A DNA stretch of 35,590 nt from Lachnospiraceae bacterium (GCA_910574715.1 CAJTCH010000049.1:1-35590), one strand, 5' to 3'. Shown: positions 23,910-32,382, counted from the stretch's first letter. Notes: generated by a model from the sequence alone, not told the origin. A program made the numbers and translations.

Positions 23910-25361
23910 ATGACAAGTCAGCGAATTAAGGAAAGGGAATTATTAAAAGAGAGAAGAATCAGAAAAGTAAGGAGAGCAAGGATGTGTCTTCGTATTCTTG
24001 CTCTTTTTCTGATTGCCGGGATACCGCTATTTTGTATGACGACCGCTTCAGCGTCCAGACAGGAAGCGTCGGTCTACCTGAAGCTTAAGGATACAGCGAT
24101 TTTGCAGGGCGAGGAAGTTCCGGAGTTTGAGACGGAAGTGGAAGTGGTAGGGAATTCAGAGATCATTCTGGATGAGAAGAGCGGCTTCACGGTGAAGAAT
24201 CTGGAAGAGGAATTCAAGGAAGGGCATGGCTATACGGTGGCGTGTGATGCAGATACGGGCGTGGAAGGCGAGTATTCTATGCATTTAGAACTCAGCGACC
24301 GCATTAAGAAGTGCCTCAGGAAGGAATGGTTCGGAGTACTGACCATAGATACTCTTGACGCTTCATTTCTGGTCAAGAATCCGTTGGGCGAGTGGGACAA
24401 GGACCGGTTCAGGCGTTATGACGGCACATATGTGAAGAATGAGTTCGTGGTATCGAAGGGGAAGACCTATTATTTCGGGGAAGATGAGAAGATGGCGACC
24501 GGCTGGCAGAATGCAGGCGGAGCTGATTATTTCCTGGATTCCGAGGGAGTCCTTCAGACCGGCTGGCTCGATCAGGAAGATTCCAGATATTATCTGGAGG
24601 CAGACGGCCGTATGGTGACCGGCTGGAAGGATATTGACGGGAAGACTTATTATTTCGGCCAGGACGGTAAGATGGTGACCGGAGAGACTTACCTTGGGAT
24701 GACCAAATGCGACTTCGGGAAGGATGGGGTATTGGTGTCCATGGAAGAGAGTGAAGTGGATCCGAACAAACCGATGGTGGCGCTGACCTTCGATGACGGT
24801 CCGGGGCAGAGGACCGGGGAGCTTCTGGATGCGCTCAGCAAATACGGCGCTCATGCGACCTTCTTCATGCAGGGTAAGAATGTCAGTGTCTATCCGGATG
24901 CGGTAAGGCGTATGAAAGAGGTGGGATGTGAGATTGGAAGCCATACCTTTGATCATCCGGATCTTACGAAGATGGATGCGTCAGGCATTAAGGATCAGGT
25001 TGACCGTACGGATCAAAGCCTTCATGATATTATCGGACAGGGAGCGACAGTGCTGCGCCCTCCGTATGGAGCGATCAACGATACAGTGAAAGCAACGATC
25101 CGCAAGCCTCTGATCTTATGGAACATAGATACGCTGGACTGGAAGACAAGGAACGTTCAGATGACGGTTAATGAAGTCATGACCAAGGCTCAGGACGGCG
25201 ACATCATATTGATGCACGATATCCATTCGGAGAGTGTGGATGCGGCGATCGAGATGATTCCCAAGCTGATCGCACAGAATTATCAGCTTGTGACGGTGTC
25301 GGAGATGGCGGCGGCTAAGGGGATCAAGATGGAGAACGGCGAACGGTATACGGATTTTTAA
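23910..25361 (+). CDS. Polysaccharide deacetylase (CE4/NodB) with wall-binding repeats
   Basis: A 483-residue surface enzyme that probably removes N-acetyl groups from peptidoglycan or another extracellular glycan. A basic N-terminus precedes a membrane helix (about 28-48, LRILALFLIAGIPLFCMTTA). Residues about 50-160 are an Ig-like region. About 175-280 carries choline-binding-type repeats (YYFGEDEKMATGW, YYLEADGRMVTGW, YYFGQDGKMVTG). The NodB domain covers about 288-470 with all five motifs: TFDDGP (Asp295, Asp296), HTFDH (His345, His349), RPPYG, DTLDW and LMHDIH. The metal triad is complete, so it should be active. AGGGGAGA precedes ATG 23910. It is monocistronic, ending at a bidirectional terminator shared with prs. 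Confidence 0.92.
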   Translation: MTSQRIKERELLKERRIRKVRRARMCLRILALFLIAGIPLFCMTTASASRQEASVYLKLKDTAILQGEEVPEFETEVEVVGNSEIILDEKSGFTVKNLEEEFKEGHGYTVACDADTGVEGEYSMHLELSDRIKKCLRKEWFGVLTIDTLDASFLVKNPLGEWDKDRFRRYDGTYVKNEFVVSKGKTYYFGEDEKMATGWQNAGGADYFLDSEGVLQTGWLDQEDSRYYLEADGRMVTGWKDIDGKTYYFGQDGKMVTGETYLGMTKCDFGKDGVLVSMEESEVDPNKPMVALTFDDGPGQRTGELLDALSKYGAHATFFMQGKNVSVYPDAVRRMKEVGCEIGSHTFDHPDLTKMDASGIKDQVDRTDQSLHDIIGQGATVLRPPYGAINDTVKATIRKPLILWNIDTLDWKTRNVQMTVNEVMTKAQDGDIILMHDIHSESVDAAIEMIPKLIAQNYQLVTVSEMAAAKGIKMENGERYTDF

Positions 25362-25379
25362 TACAGCAGTCAGCAAAGA

Positions 25380-25423
25380 GGCTGCCGGGAAGTGATAGAA
25401 GTTTATCACATTTCCCGGCAGCC
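25380..25423. terminator. Bidirectional terminator between deacetylase and prs
   Basis: A 12-bp perfect stem (GGCTGCCGGGAA / TTCCCGGCAGCC) is extended inward, after a 2-base bulge, by GTGATA/TATCAC. The convergent genes end 19 bases before and 17 bases after it. It is followed by TTCTT on the plus strand and by CTCTTTG on the minus strand. Confidence 0.85.
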
Positions 25424-25440
25424 TTCTTAACGGTCGGCGG

Positions 25441-26613
25441 TCAATCTGCGGTATGCGCCTTGAGAAGGGCATGGATCTTATCGGTAGGATTCAGTACCTT
25501 GCCGATGGAGACATCGTGATTCATGGAATCAATGATCAGCGCCATGAATTTGCACATATCTGCCACTACAAAATAAGGCTTCTCATAGGCTGCAGGCGGC
25601 AGATAGGTCAGGTTCGTAGTGATTACTCGGTCAATATATCCCTTGCTGTAGTAATCGTCGAAGATCCCAAAGCCTTCGGTAAACAGACCGAAGGTAGTGC
25701 AGACAAATACCCGGTTGGCGCCGCGCTCCTTAATCTGTTTCGCCACATCCAGCATACTTTCTCCGGAAGAGATCATATCATCCACGATGATCACATCCTT
25801 ACCGTGGATGTCGTCACCCAGGAATTCGTGTTCAACGATGGGGTTCTTGCCGTTTATGACGGTAGAATAATCCCGGCGCTTATAGAACATACCCATGTTG
25901 ACTCCCGTTACGTTGGAGAAATAGATGGCACGGTGCATGGCTCCCTCATCGGGGCTTATGATCATCAGGTGCTCCTTATCAACGATCAGATTCGGTTCTG
26001 CGCGGAGCAGTGCCTTGATGAACTGGTACGGCGGGTTGAAGCTGTCGAACCCGTGGAGCGGGATGGAATTCTGTACCCTGGGGTCGTGGGCGTCGAAGGT
26101 GATGATATTGTCCACGCCCATATCCGCAAGCTCCTGCAGCGCCAGGGCACAGTCCAGGGACTCTCTCTTGGTGCGCTTATGCTGGCGGCTCTCGTATAGG
26201 AAGGGCATGATTACATTCAGCCGGTGCGCCTTGCCGTTGGCGGCGGATATGATGCGTTTCAGGTCTTGGTAGTGATCGTCCGGGGACATATGGTTCGGAT
26301 GTCCGTTGACGGTGTAAGACAGGCTGTAATTACATACATCAACCATGAGATACAGATCCTTGCCGCGGATCGATTCGTCGATCAGTCCCTTGGCTTCCCC
26401 GGTGCCAAAACGCGGACAATGACAGCTTACCAGATAAGAGTCCTGCCGGTAACTCTGATAAAGCGGAGAATCCAGAGATTCCTCCAGGGTAGCCTGGCGG
26501 AAGCCTACGATATAATCATCCACTCTCTTCCCGAATTCCTTACAGGATTCCAGGGCTGCGATTTTAAGAGGTGCTGCCGGAAGCAGCTTTTCCATTAATT
26601 TGATATTCTGCAT
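25441..26613 (-). CDS. prs: Ribose-phosphate pyrophosphokinase (PRPP synthetase), divergent long form
   Basis: A 390-residue enzyme, against about 315 for canonical Prs, making PRPP from ribose-5-phosphate and ATP. Equivalents of the known sites are visible: MPFLYESRQHKRTKRES (canonical YARQDRK region), FDAHDP with the catalytic-type histidine, ISPDEGAMHRA, the flexible-loop FYKRRDYS, and the PRPP loop DVIIVDDMISSGES. The extra length is mainly N-terminal (about residues 1-90, with CHCPRFGTGEAKG) plus a loop before the ATP site. The PRPP loop has SSGES instead of the usual TxGT. AGGAGAG precedes the start. It is transcribed alone, divergently from the DUF512 operon. Activity is likely but regulation by phosphate/ADP may differ. 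Confidence 0.88.
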   Translation of the reverse strand: MQNIKLMEKLLPAAPLKIAALESCKEFGKRVDDYIVGFRQATLEESLDSPLYQSYRQDSYLVSCHCPRFGTGEAKGLIDESIRGKDLYLMVDVCNYSLSYTVNGHPNHMSPDDHYQDLKRIISAANGKAHRLNVIMPFLYESRQHKRTKRESLDCALALQELADMGVDNIITFDAHDPRVQNSIPLHGFDSFNPPYQFIKALLRAEPNLIVDKEHLMIISPDEGAMHRAIYFSNVTGVNMGMFYKRRDYSTVINGKNPIVEHEFLGDDIHGKDVIIVDDMISSGESMLDVAKQIKERGANRVFVCTTFGLFTEGFGIFDDYYSKGYIDRVITTNLTYLPPAAYEKPYFVVADMCKFMALIIDSMNHDVSIGKVLNPTDKIHALLKAHTAD

Positions 26614-26656
26614 ATCTCTCTCCTATGTGACGGTTTGTGTAGAAGTTCCTAAGATA

Positions 26657-26686
26657 TTTATAGCACTTTTGGCAGGGTAAGGTCAA
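26657..26686 (-). promoter_or_regulatory. Promoter for prs
   Basis: On the minus strand, TTGACC (26686-26681), an 18-base spacer and TATAAA (26662-26657) form a strong promoter 43 bases before the prs start. Its -35 box is 7 bases from the -35 box of the divergent promoter. Confidence 0.7.
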
Positions 26687-26693
26687 CTACAGA

Positions 26694-26721
26694 TTGCGAT
26701 AATGAAAAAATGTGTTATACT
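26694..26721 (+). promoter_or_regulatory. Promoter of the DUF512-der-plsY-gpsA operon
   Basis: TTGCGA (26694-26699), a 16-base spacer and TATACT (26716-26721), with TGT just before the -10 (extended TGN). It lies 33 bases before the first start codon. Confidence 0.7.
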
Positions 26722-26754
26722 TGTTATAAAGATATTGGGGTCAAGAGGTGGAAT

Positions 26755-28065
26755 ATGGGGCGAAAGCATATCATAAAGGAAGTAATGCAGGACAGTATCG
26801 CATGGGAGCTTGGGATCGAGGCGGGGGACCGTCTGATCACCGTCAACGGGCAGGAGATCGAGGATGTATTTGATTATCATTTCTATGTGAATGACGAGGA
26901 ACTGGTGATTCTGATCGAGAAACCGGACGGAGAGGAATGGGAGCTTGAGATCGAGAAGGATTACGACGAAGATCTGGGGATCGAATTCGAGCAGGGATTG
27001 ATGGACGAGTACCGTTCCTGCAGGAACCGGTGTATCTTTTGTTTTATCGACCAGATGCCGCGGGGAATGCGGGAGACGCTGTATTTTAAAGACGACGACT
27101 CCAGGCTGTCGTTCCTACAGGGCAATTACGTGACATTGACCAATATGAGCGACCATGATATCGACAGAGTTATCCGTTACCATCTGGAGCCGATCAACAT
27201 ATCCTTCCATACGACGAATCCGGAATTGAGATGCAGGATGCTCCACAACCGGTTCGCGGGAGACGCGCTTGCGAAGGCGGACAGGCTCTATGAGGCCGGT
27301 ATCCGTATGAATGGCCAGATCGTGCTCTGTAAAGGGATCAACGACGGGGAGGAGCTGGAACGAAGCATTCGGGATATGGCGAAGTATCTGCCGTACCTGC
27401 AAAGTGTATCTGTGGTGCCGGTGGGGCTTACGAAGCACAGGGAGGGCTTAGAGCCGCTGGAGCCTTTTGGGAAGGCAGACGCAGAAGAGGTGCTGTCGGT
27501 AGTCCATAGGTGGCAGGACAGGCTCTATGAGGAATATGGAACACATTTTATCCATGCGGGCGATGAGTGGTATATCCTTGCCGGGAAGGAATTGCCGGAA
27601 GAAGAACGGTACGACGGGTATCTTCAGCTTGAGAACGGCGTGGGGATGCTCCGCCTCTTGATAAATGAATTCGAAGAGGCATACGCAGAGGTTCAGGACG
27701 ACGGCATTCAGAGAAAATTATCTGTGGCGACGGGACTGCTTGCCCATCCCTATATTCAGGAGATGGCAGACAGGCTTATGATGAAATGCCCGGGAACGGA
27801 TATTCATGTTTACCCTATCCGCAATGATTTCTTTGGAGAGCTTATTACGGTGTCGGGGCTTATTACGGGAGGGGATCTGATCGCACAGCTTCGCGGGCAG
27901 GAATTAGGAGACAGGCTCCTGCTCCCCTGCAATATGTTCAGGAGCGGCGAGGAGGTATTTCTGGATGATGTTACCCTTGCAGAAGTGGAGGAGACTTTAC
28001 AAGTGCGTGCAGATATTGTAAAATCAAGCGGACAAGACTTTATAGATACAGTATTGATTCAATAG
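26755..28065 (+). CDS. DUF512 protein: PDZ-like plus radical SAM-type Fe-S domain
   Basis: A 436-residue member of the COG1625 family. Residues about 1-75 are PDZ-like (LGIEAGDRLITVNGQEIEDVFD). A radical SAM-type cluster site C89-x3-C93-x2-C96 (SCRNRCIFCFIDQMPRGMR) follows, with downstream beta/alpha-barrel segments (INISFHTTNPELR, MNGQIVLCKGIND). The C-terminal DUF512 part contains ATGLLAHPYIQEMAD and the conserved LLPCNMFRSGEEVFLDD. ATG 26755 has AGAGGTGG before it; the in-frame ATG at 26710 overlaps the -10 box. It precedes der by 15 bases. This DUF512-der pairing recurs in Clostridia and suggests a link to ribosome assembly or translation; the reaction is unknown. Confidence 0.9.
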   Translation: MGRKHIIKEVMQDSIAWELGIEAGDRLITVNGQEIEDVFDYHFYVNDEELVILIEKPDGEEWELEIEKDYDEDLGIEFEQGLMDEYRSCRNRCIFCFIDQMPRGMRETLYFKDDDSRLSFLQGNYVTLTNMSDHDIDRVIRYHLEPINISFHTTNPELRCRMLHNRFAGDALAKADRLYEAGIRMNGQIVLCKGINDGEELERSIRDMAKYLPYLQSVSVVPVGLTKHREGLEPLEPFGKADAEEVLSVVHRWQDRLYEEYGTHFIHAGDEWYILAGKELPEEERYDGYLQLENGVGMLRLLINEFEEAYAEVQDDGIQRKLSVATGLLAHPYIQEMADRLMMKCPGTDIHVYPIRNDFFGELITVSGLITGGDLIAQLRGQELGDRLLLPCNMFRSGEEVFLDDVTLAEVEETLQVRADIVKSSGQDFIDTVLIQ

Positions 28066-28080
28066 ATGAGGAGATAGAAG

Positions 28081-29409
28081 ATGAGTAAACCAGTAGTAGC
28101 GATAGTGGGAAGGCCCAATGTGGGCAAGTCGACCCTTTTTAATGCGCTGGCCGGTGAGATGATATCGATCGTGAAGGATACGCCTGGTGTGACCAGGGAC
28201 CGGATCTATGCGGACGTCTCATGGCTTGACAAGGAATTTACCCTGGTGGATACCGGGGGGATCGAACCGGAGAGCAAGGATATTATCTTGTCACAGATGC
28301 GGGAGCAGGCACAGATCGCCATAGATACGGCGGACGTGATCATATTCCTCACGGATGTGCGGCAGGGTCTTGTAGACGCCGACTCCAAAGTGGCGGATAT
28401 GCTGAGGCGCTCGGCGAAACCGGTGATATTAGTGGTGAACAAGGTAGATAATTTCGAGAAGTTCATGCCGGATGTGTATGAGTTTTATAATCTGGGTATC
28501 GGAGATCCTATGCCGGTCTCGTCCGCATCACGTCTTGGGATCGGGGATATGCTGGATGAGGTGGTGAAGTATTTCCCGCAGGGAGCGGGTGAAGAAGAGG
28601 AAGACGACCGTCCGCGGGTGGCGATCGTGGGTAAGCCCAATGTAGGCAAGTCATCCATTGTCAACAAGCTGCTTGGCGAACAGAGGGTGATCGTGTCGGA
28701 TATCGCCGGGACGACCAGAGATGCCATAGATACGGAGATCAAGTACAACGGCAGGGAGTATGTGTTCATAGATACGGCGGGGCTTCGCAGGAAGAACAAG
28801 ATTAAGGAAGAGCTGGAGAGGTACAGTATTATCCGTGCGGTGTCTGCCGTAGAGCGTGCAGATGTGGTGCTGATGGTGATAGACGCGTCGGAAGGTGTGA
28901 CCGAACAGGATGCGAAGATTGCCGGGATCGCCCATGAGCGCGGGAAGGGCATCGTCATCGTAGTCAATAAGTGGGACGCCATCGAGAAGAATGATAAGAC
29001 CATGAAGGAGTATGAGAATGAGATCCGCCGTGTCCTGTCGTTCATGCCTTACGCGGAGATCATGTATGTGTCCGCCGTGACCGGCCAGAGGTTGGTGAAG
29101 CTCTATGATATGATTGATATGGTGATCGAGAACCAGTCCATGCGGGTGGCGACCGGCGTGCTCAACGAGATCATGATGGAAGCAGTTGCCATGCAGCAGC
29201 CGCCGTCAGATAAGGGCAAGCGGCTGAAGCTTTATTATATCACGCAGGTAGCGGTGAAGCCGCCGACATTCGTGATCTTTGTAAATGATAAGGAGCTGAT
29301 GCATTTCTCCTACACCAGGTATCTGGAGAACAGGATCCGGGATGCATTTGGATTCAGAGGAACTTCGCTTAAGTTCTTCATCAGAGAAAGAAAAGAAAAG
29401 GGGCGTTAA
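28081..29409 (+). CDS. der: Ribosome biogenesis GTPase Der (EngA)
   Basis: A 442-residue essential GTPase for 50S subunit maturation. It has two tandem GTPase domains and a C-terminal KH-like domain. First domain: G1 GRPNVGKS (about 9-16), G3 DTGG, G4 NKVD. Second domain: G1 GKPNVGKS (about 184-191), G3 DTAGL, G4 NKWD. The C-terminus has KLYYITQVAVKPPTFVIFVN and a final basic FFIRERKEKGR. It is the second gene of the operon, with plsY starting 2 bases after its stop. Confidence 0.97.
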   Translation: MSKPVVAIVGRPNVGKSTLFNALAGEMISIVKDTPGVTRDRIYADVSWLDKEFTLVDTGGIEPESKDIILSQMREQAQIAIDTADVIIFLTDVRQGLVDADSKVADMLRRSAKPVILVVNKVDNFEKFMPDVYEFYNLGIGDPMPVSSASRLGIGDMLDEVVKYFPQGAGEEEEDDRPRVAIVGKPNVGKSSIVNKLLGEQRVIVSDIAGTTRDAIDTEIKYNGREYVFIDTAGLRRKNKIKEELERYSIIRAVSAVERADVVLMVIDASEGVTEQDAKIAGIAHERGKGIVIVVNKWDAIEKNDKTMKEYENEIRRVLSFMPYAEIMYVSAVTGQRLVKLYDMIDMVIENQSMRVATGVLNEIMMEAVAMQQPPSDKGKRLKLYYITQVAVKPPTFVIFVNDKELMHFSYTRYLENRIRDAFGFRGTSLKFFIRERKEKGR

Positions 29410-29411
29410 TA

Positions 29412-30056
29412 ATGGAACGAGTCATAAGCATATTGATCGGATATGTGTTCGGGCTGCTGCAGACGGGATATCTGTACGGGAAGCTGCATCATATAGACAT
29501 CCGCCAGCAGGGCAGCGGCAATGCAGGCACAACCAATGCACTGCGTACTATGGGCTGGAAAGCCGGGGCGGTGACCTTTCTTGGTGATTGTTTCAAATGT
29601 GTGTTCGCGGTGGTTGCAGTGCATCTGATCTACAAGGGATCCCATGGGGATATGCTGCCGCTTCTGTCCCTCTATGCAGGTATGGGAGCGATCCTTGGAC
29701 ATAACTTCCCGTTTTACATGAATTTCAAGGGAGGGAAGGGAATCGCGGCGACGGCAGGGCTGATCGTAAGTACTACCAGCGTATGGGCGGTAGTGCTGTT
29801 CATCGTCGTATTTGTAGGAATCGTGGCGCTGACGAGGTATGTGTCTCTGGGATCGCTGGTGGTGGTGGTCCTTTATCTTGCGGTGGTCATTTTCCTTGGA
29901 CAGACGGGAGTCTATGGTATTGCGCAGAATTATCTCTATGAGATGTACGGTATCGCCGTATTTCTAATGGCGCTGGCGTTCTTCAAGCATCGGGCGAATA
30001 TCAAGCGGCTTATGACCGGGACAGAGAATAAGCTGAGCGTGGGGAAGAGTAAATAA
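29412..30056 (+). CDS. plsY: Glycerol-3-phosphate acyltransferase PlsY
   Basis: A 214-residue integral membrane enzyme that transfers the acyl group of acyl-phosphate to glycerol-3-phosphate, making lysophosphatidic acid. Conserved motifs are GSGNAGTTNALRTMG (near residue 34), GHNFPFYMNFKGGKGIAAT (near 96), and a final segment with FFKHRANIKRLMTGTENK. About five to six membrane helices are visible. It is followed by gpsA, which supplies its substrate sn-glycerol-3-phosphate, so the pair encodes consecutive steps of phospholipid synthesis. Confidence 0.95.
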   Translation: MERVISILIGYVFGLLQTGYLYGKLHHIDIRQQGSGNAGTTNALRTMGWKAGAVTFLGDCFKCVFAVVAVHLIYKGSHGDMLPLLSLYAGMGAILGHNFPFYMNFKGGKGIAATAGLIVSTTSVWAVVLFIVVFVGIVALTRYVSLGSLVVVVLYLAVVIFLGQTGVYGIAQNYLYEMYGIAVFLMALAFFKHRANIKRLMTGTENKLSVGKSK

Positions 30057-30099
30057 GAAATCTATTATTAAATATATGAAACAGGGAGGAAGTTGGATT

Positions 30100-31122
30100 A
30101 TGGCGAATGTAGGTATTATGGGAGCTGGAAGCTGGGGGACGGCGCTGGCGCTTCTGCTTCACAGGAACGGACACCAGGTTACGGTGTGGTCGGTCAGTGA
30201 AGAAGAGGTTGATATGTTGTCCAGGAAACGGGAGCATGTGAGTAAGCTGCCGGGAGTGAAGATTCCGGAGGATATGCAGTTTACTACGGATGTGGAGAGT
30301 ACGGTCAGGGACAAGGATTTTATCGTCCTGGCGGTGCCGTCTCCATTCACCAGGAGCACCGCGCGCAGTATGAGCCCGTATGTGGCGGATGGACAGATCA
30401 TCGTTGACGTGGCGAAGGGAATTGAAGAAGACACTCTGATGACGCTTTCTCAGCAGATCGAGCAGGAGATTCCCCAGGCGGACGTGGCGGTACTGTCAGG
30501 ACCAAGCCATGCCGAGGAAGTGGGAAGAGGTCTTCCGACGATCGTGGTGATCGGAGCGAAGAAGGAAGAGACGGCCGAATATCTGCAGGAGATGTTCATG
30601 AACGAGGTGTTCCGTGTGTACACAAGTCCGGATATGTTGGGAATGGAGCTTGGGGGCTCTCTTAAGAATGTGATCGCGCTGGCCGCCGGTATCGCGGACG
30701 GTTTGGGATATGGCGACAATACGAAGGCAGCGCTGATCACCAGAGGGATTGCGGAGATCGCAAGGCTGGGTGTGAAGATGGGCGGAGCAATCGAGAGCTT
30801 CACCGGGCTTACCGGCATCGGCGACCTGATCGTTACCTGCGCAAGCGTCCACAGCCGTAACCGCAAGGCGGGCTATCTCATGGGACAGGGCAGGAGTATG
30901 CAGGAGGCCATGGACGAGGTCCAGATGGTGGTAGAGGGTGTGTATTCCGCAAAGGCCGCGGTAAAGCTTGGAAAGAAGTATGATGTATCTCTGCCGATCA
31001 TTGATAAGGTAAGCGAAGTATTATTTGAAGGGAAGGATCCGAGAGAAGCGGTGAATGAACTGATGCTTAGGGACAGCAAGGCAGAACATCATGCGCTGCC
31101 GTGGAAGAATGATCAGGAATGA
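30100..31122 (+). CDS. gpsA: NAD(P)-dependent glycerol-3-phosphate dehydrogenase
   Basis: A 340-residue cytoplasmic enzyme reducing dihydroxyacetone phosphate to sn-glycerol-3-phosphate. The nucleotide-binding motif GIMGAGSWGTALALLL is at the N-terminus. Other family marks are VPSPFTRS, SGPSHAEEV, the catalytic-lysine region GGSLKNVIALAAGIADGLGYGDNTKAALI, and TGIGDLIVTCASVHSRNR. ATG 30100 is favoured over the in-frame ATG at 30076, because GGGAGG lies 9-10 bases before 30100. It is the last gene of the DUF512-der-plsY-gpsA operon, ending at a hairpin terminator. Confidence 0.95.
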   Translation: MANVGIMGAGSWGTALALLLHRNGHQVTVWSVSEEEVDMLSRKREHVSKLPGVKIPEDMQFTTDVESTVRDKDFIVLAVPSPFTRSTARSMSPYVADGQIIVDVAKGIEEDTLMTLSQQIEQEIPQADVAVLSGPSHAEEVGRGLPTIVVIGAKKEETAEYLQEMFMNEVFRVYTSPDMLGMELGGSLKNVIALAAGIADGLGYGDNTKAALITRGIAEIARLGVKMGGAIESFTGLTGIGDLIVTCASVHSRNRKAGYLMGQGRSMQEAMDEVQMVVEGVYSAKAAVKLGKKYDVSLPIIDKVSEVLFEGKDPREAVNELMLRDSKAEHHALPWKNDQE

Positions 31123-31123
31123 C

Positions 31124-31149
31124 AAAAGAGAGGGGGTTCCCTCTCTTTT
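31124..31149. terminator. Bidirectional terminator between gpsA and the REC-alarmone synthetase gene
   Basis: An 11-bp perfect stem (AAAAGAGAGGG / CCCTCTCTTTT) has a GGTT loop and T-runs on both strands. It begins 2 bases after the gpsA stop and overlaps the first two plus-strand bases of the convergent gene's stop codon. Confidence 0.85.
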
Positions 31150-32218
31150 ATTCTTTTGAGTGGTCGATCTTATTGCGGATCTGCTGCATCTGCTGATCCA
31201 GCTTCTCAATGGAGTCGGCACATTCCTTGAGCTGATGCACGATCTCATCGGTATCGTTCACATTTTTTTTGTATTTTAATTTGTGTTCCAGGCTTGCCCA
31301 GAAATCCATGGCTATGGTGCGGAACTGGATCTCTACCTTCATATATTTCTTCCCGTGGGACAGGAAGATAGGCACGTCAAGGATCAGATGGAGACTCCGG
31401 TAACCGTTGGATTTGGGGTTCTTTATGTAGTCCTTCCTCTTGATGACCACGATATCGTCCTGTTTGGCGAAAAGCTCTGCGAGGCGGTAGATGTCGTCGG
31501 GGAAAGAGCAGATCACACGCACCCCCGCTACATCGGTCAGATTCTCCCGGATGCTCTCCAGAGTGACAGGGAAGCCTTTCCGCTCTAACTTCTCATAAAT
31601 ACTCTCCGGTGATTTCAGCCGGCTCTTGATGGACTCAAAAGGATTCCGGTTATATTGATGGGAGAATTCCGCGTTTAATACCTTAAGCTTCGTCTCCACC
31701 TCGATAATTGCAGAATTGAATTCCATCATCAGGATGTTGAAAGGCTTGGCTTCTCTCAGCTTCTCGGCCTGTAACTGAATGATCTGATATTGCTTCTGTA
31801 TCGCCGCAGCCTGTTCCTCTACCTTTTGTTCTAACTGATTCTTATAAGAGAAGAGCTTGATCGCGTTCTTCACCCGGTTCTTGACCAGAGAGCTCTCGAA
31901 AGGCTTGTGGATAAAATCAGAGATCCCCAACTGGAAGCAGAGATTCTCAATCTCTATGGCATGCTCGCTGCTTATGATGAGAGTGGGGATCTGCTGTATA
32001 AGCCCCTTCTGCTGCATCTCTTTGATCACGGCGAAGCCGTCTATCTTCGGCATTCGAAGGTCCAGAAGGAGGGCGGATATCTCATGATGGGATTTCCTGA
32101 GATGTTCAAGCGCTTCTTCCCCGTTGGCAGCCATCTCAATCATATAGTCGTCTTTCAAGATGTCATATAATAATTCGCGGTTTAGTTCTGCATCATCTAC
32201 GACCAGTATTTTTTTCAT
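31148..32218 (-). CDS. Response-regulator receiver domain fused to small alarmone synthetase (RelQ/YjbM-like)
   Basis: A 356-residue fusion. Residues 1 to about 118 are a receiver domain with acidic pocket Asp8/Asp9, phosphoacceptor Asp53 (LLLDLRMP), Ser83/Ser84 switch position and Lys105 (HKPF). Residues about 120-160 form a Gln/Glu-rich helical linker, probably coiled coil. Residues about 160-345 match RelA_SpoT synthetase proteins of the RelQ/YjbM type: Arg200/Lys202 (SRLKSPESI), Mg-binding Asp229 (DVAGVRVIC), NPKSNGYRSLHL (Tyr273, His277), and VEIQFRTIAMDFWASLEHKLKY (Glu296). No hydrolase (HD) domain is present, so it should only make (p)ppGpp or a related nucleotide. AAGAGGT precedes the start. 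No histidine kinase gene is nearby. The likely role is alarmone synthesis gated by phosphorylation or dimerisation through the receiver domain; this is inference. Confidence 0.9.
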   Translation of the reverse strand: MKKILVVDDAELNRELLYDILKDDYMIEMAANGEEALEHLRKSHHEISALLLDLRMPKIDGFAVIKEMQQKGLIQQIPTLIISSEHAIEIENLCFQLGISDFIHKPFESSLVKNRVKNAIKLFSYKNQLEQKVEEQAAAIQKQYQIIQLQAEKLREAKPFNILMMEFNSAIIEVETKLKVLNAEFSHQYNRNPFESIKSRLKSPESIYEKLERKGFPVTLESIRENLTDVAGVRVICSFPDDIYRLAELFAKQDDIVVIKRKDYIKNPKSNGYRSLHLILDVPIFLSHGKKYMKVEIQFRTIAMDFWASLEHKLKYKKNVNDTDEIVHQLKECADSIEKLDQQMQQIRNKIDHSKE

Positions 32219-32262
32219 GATTAGTACCTCTTTTTCCTGGTGTATTCATTATCACTGACTAT

Positions 32263-32291
32263 AGTATACTCGATTCCCGGAGAAATGAAAA
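32263..32291 (-). promoter_or_regulatory. Promoter for the REC-alarmone synthetase gene
   Basis: On the minus strand, TTTTCA (32291-32286), a 17-base spacer and TATACT (32268-32263), 44 bases before the start. The -35 box is only partly consensus. Confidence 0.5.
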
Positions 32292-32353
32292 GGTTTATGA
32301 TCATTCTTGTCGAAAAGAAAGGAAAATGAAAAGAAAAGATAGGATTCATTATA

Positions 32354-32382
32354 TTGACATTAATTTCACTAAGTGTTATAGT
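32354..32382 (+). promoter_or_regulatory. Very strong promoter for putP
   Basis: A perfect -35 TTGACA (32354-32359), a 17-base spacer and TATAGT (32377-32382) with an extended TGT just before it. This is the closest match to a consensus sigma-A promoter in the window. The leader is about 88 bases and AT-rich. Confidence 0.85.

Noticed and set aside
25453..26199. Plus-strand open frame of 248 codons opposite prs
   Set aside because: It is the antisense of a clear Prs homologue, has no ribosome site and shows no recognisable domain.
26281..26300. GGGGACATA inside prs as a second copy of the glgP-adjacent palindrome
   Set aside because: Only 9 bases match, they are coding and there is no inverted partner; chance.
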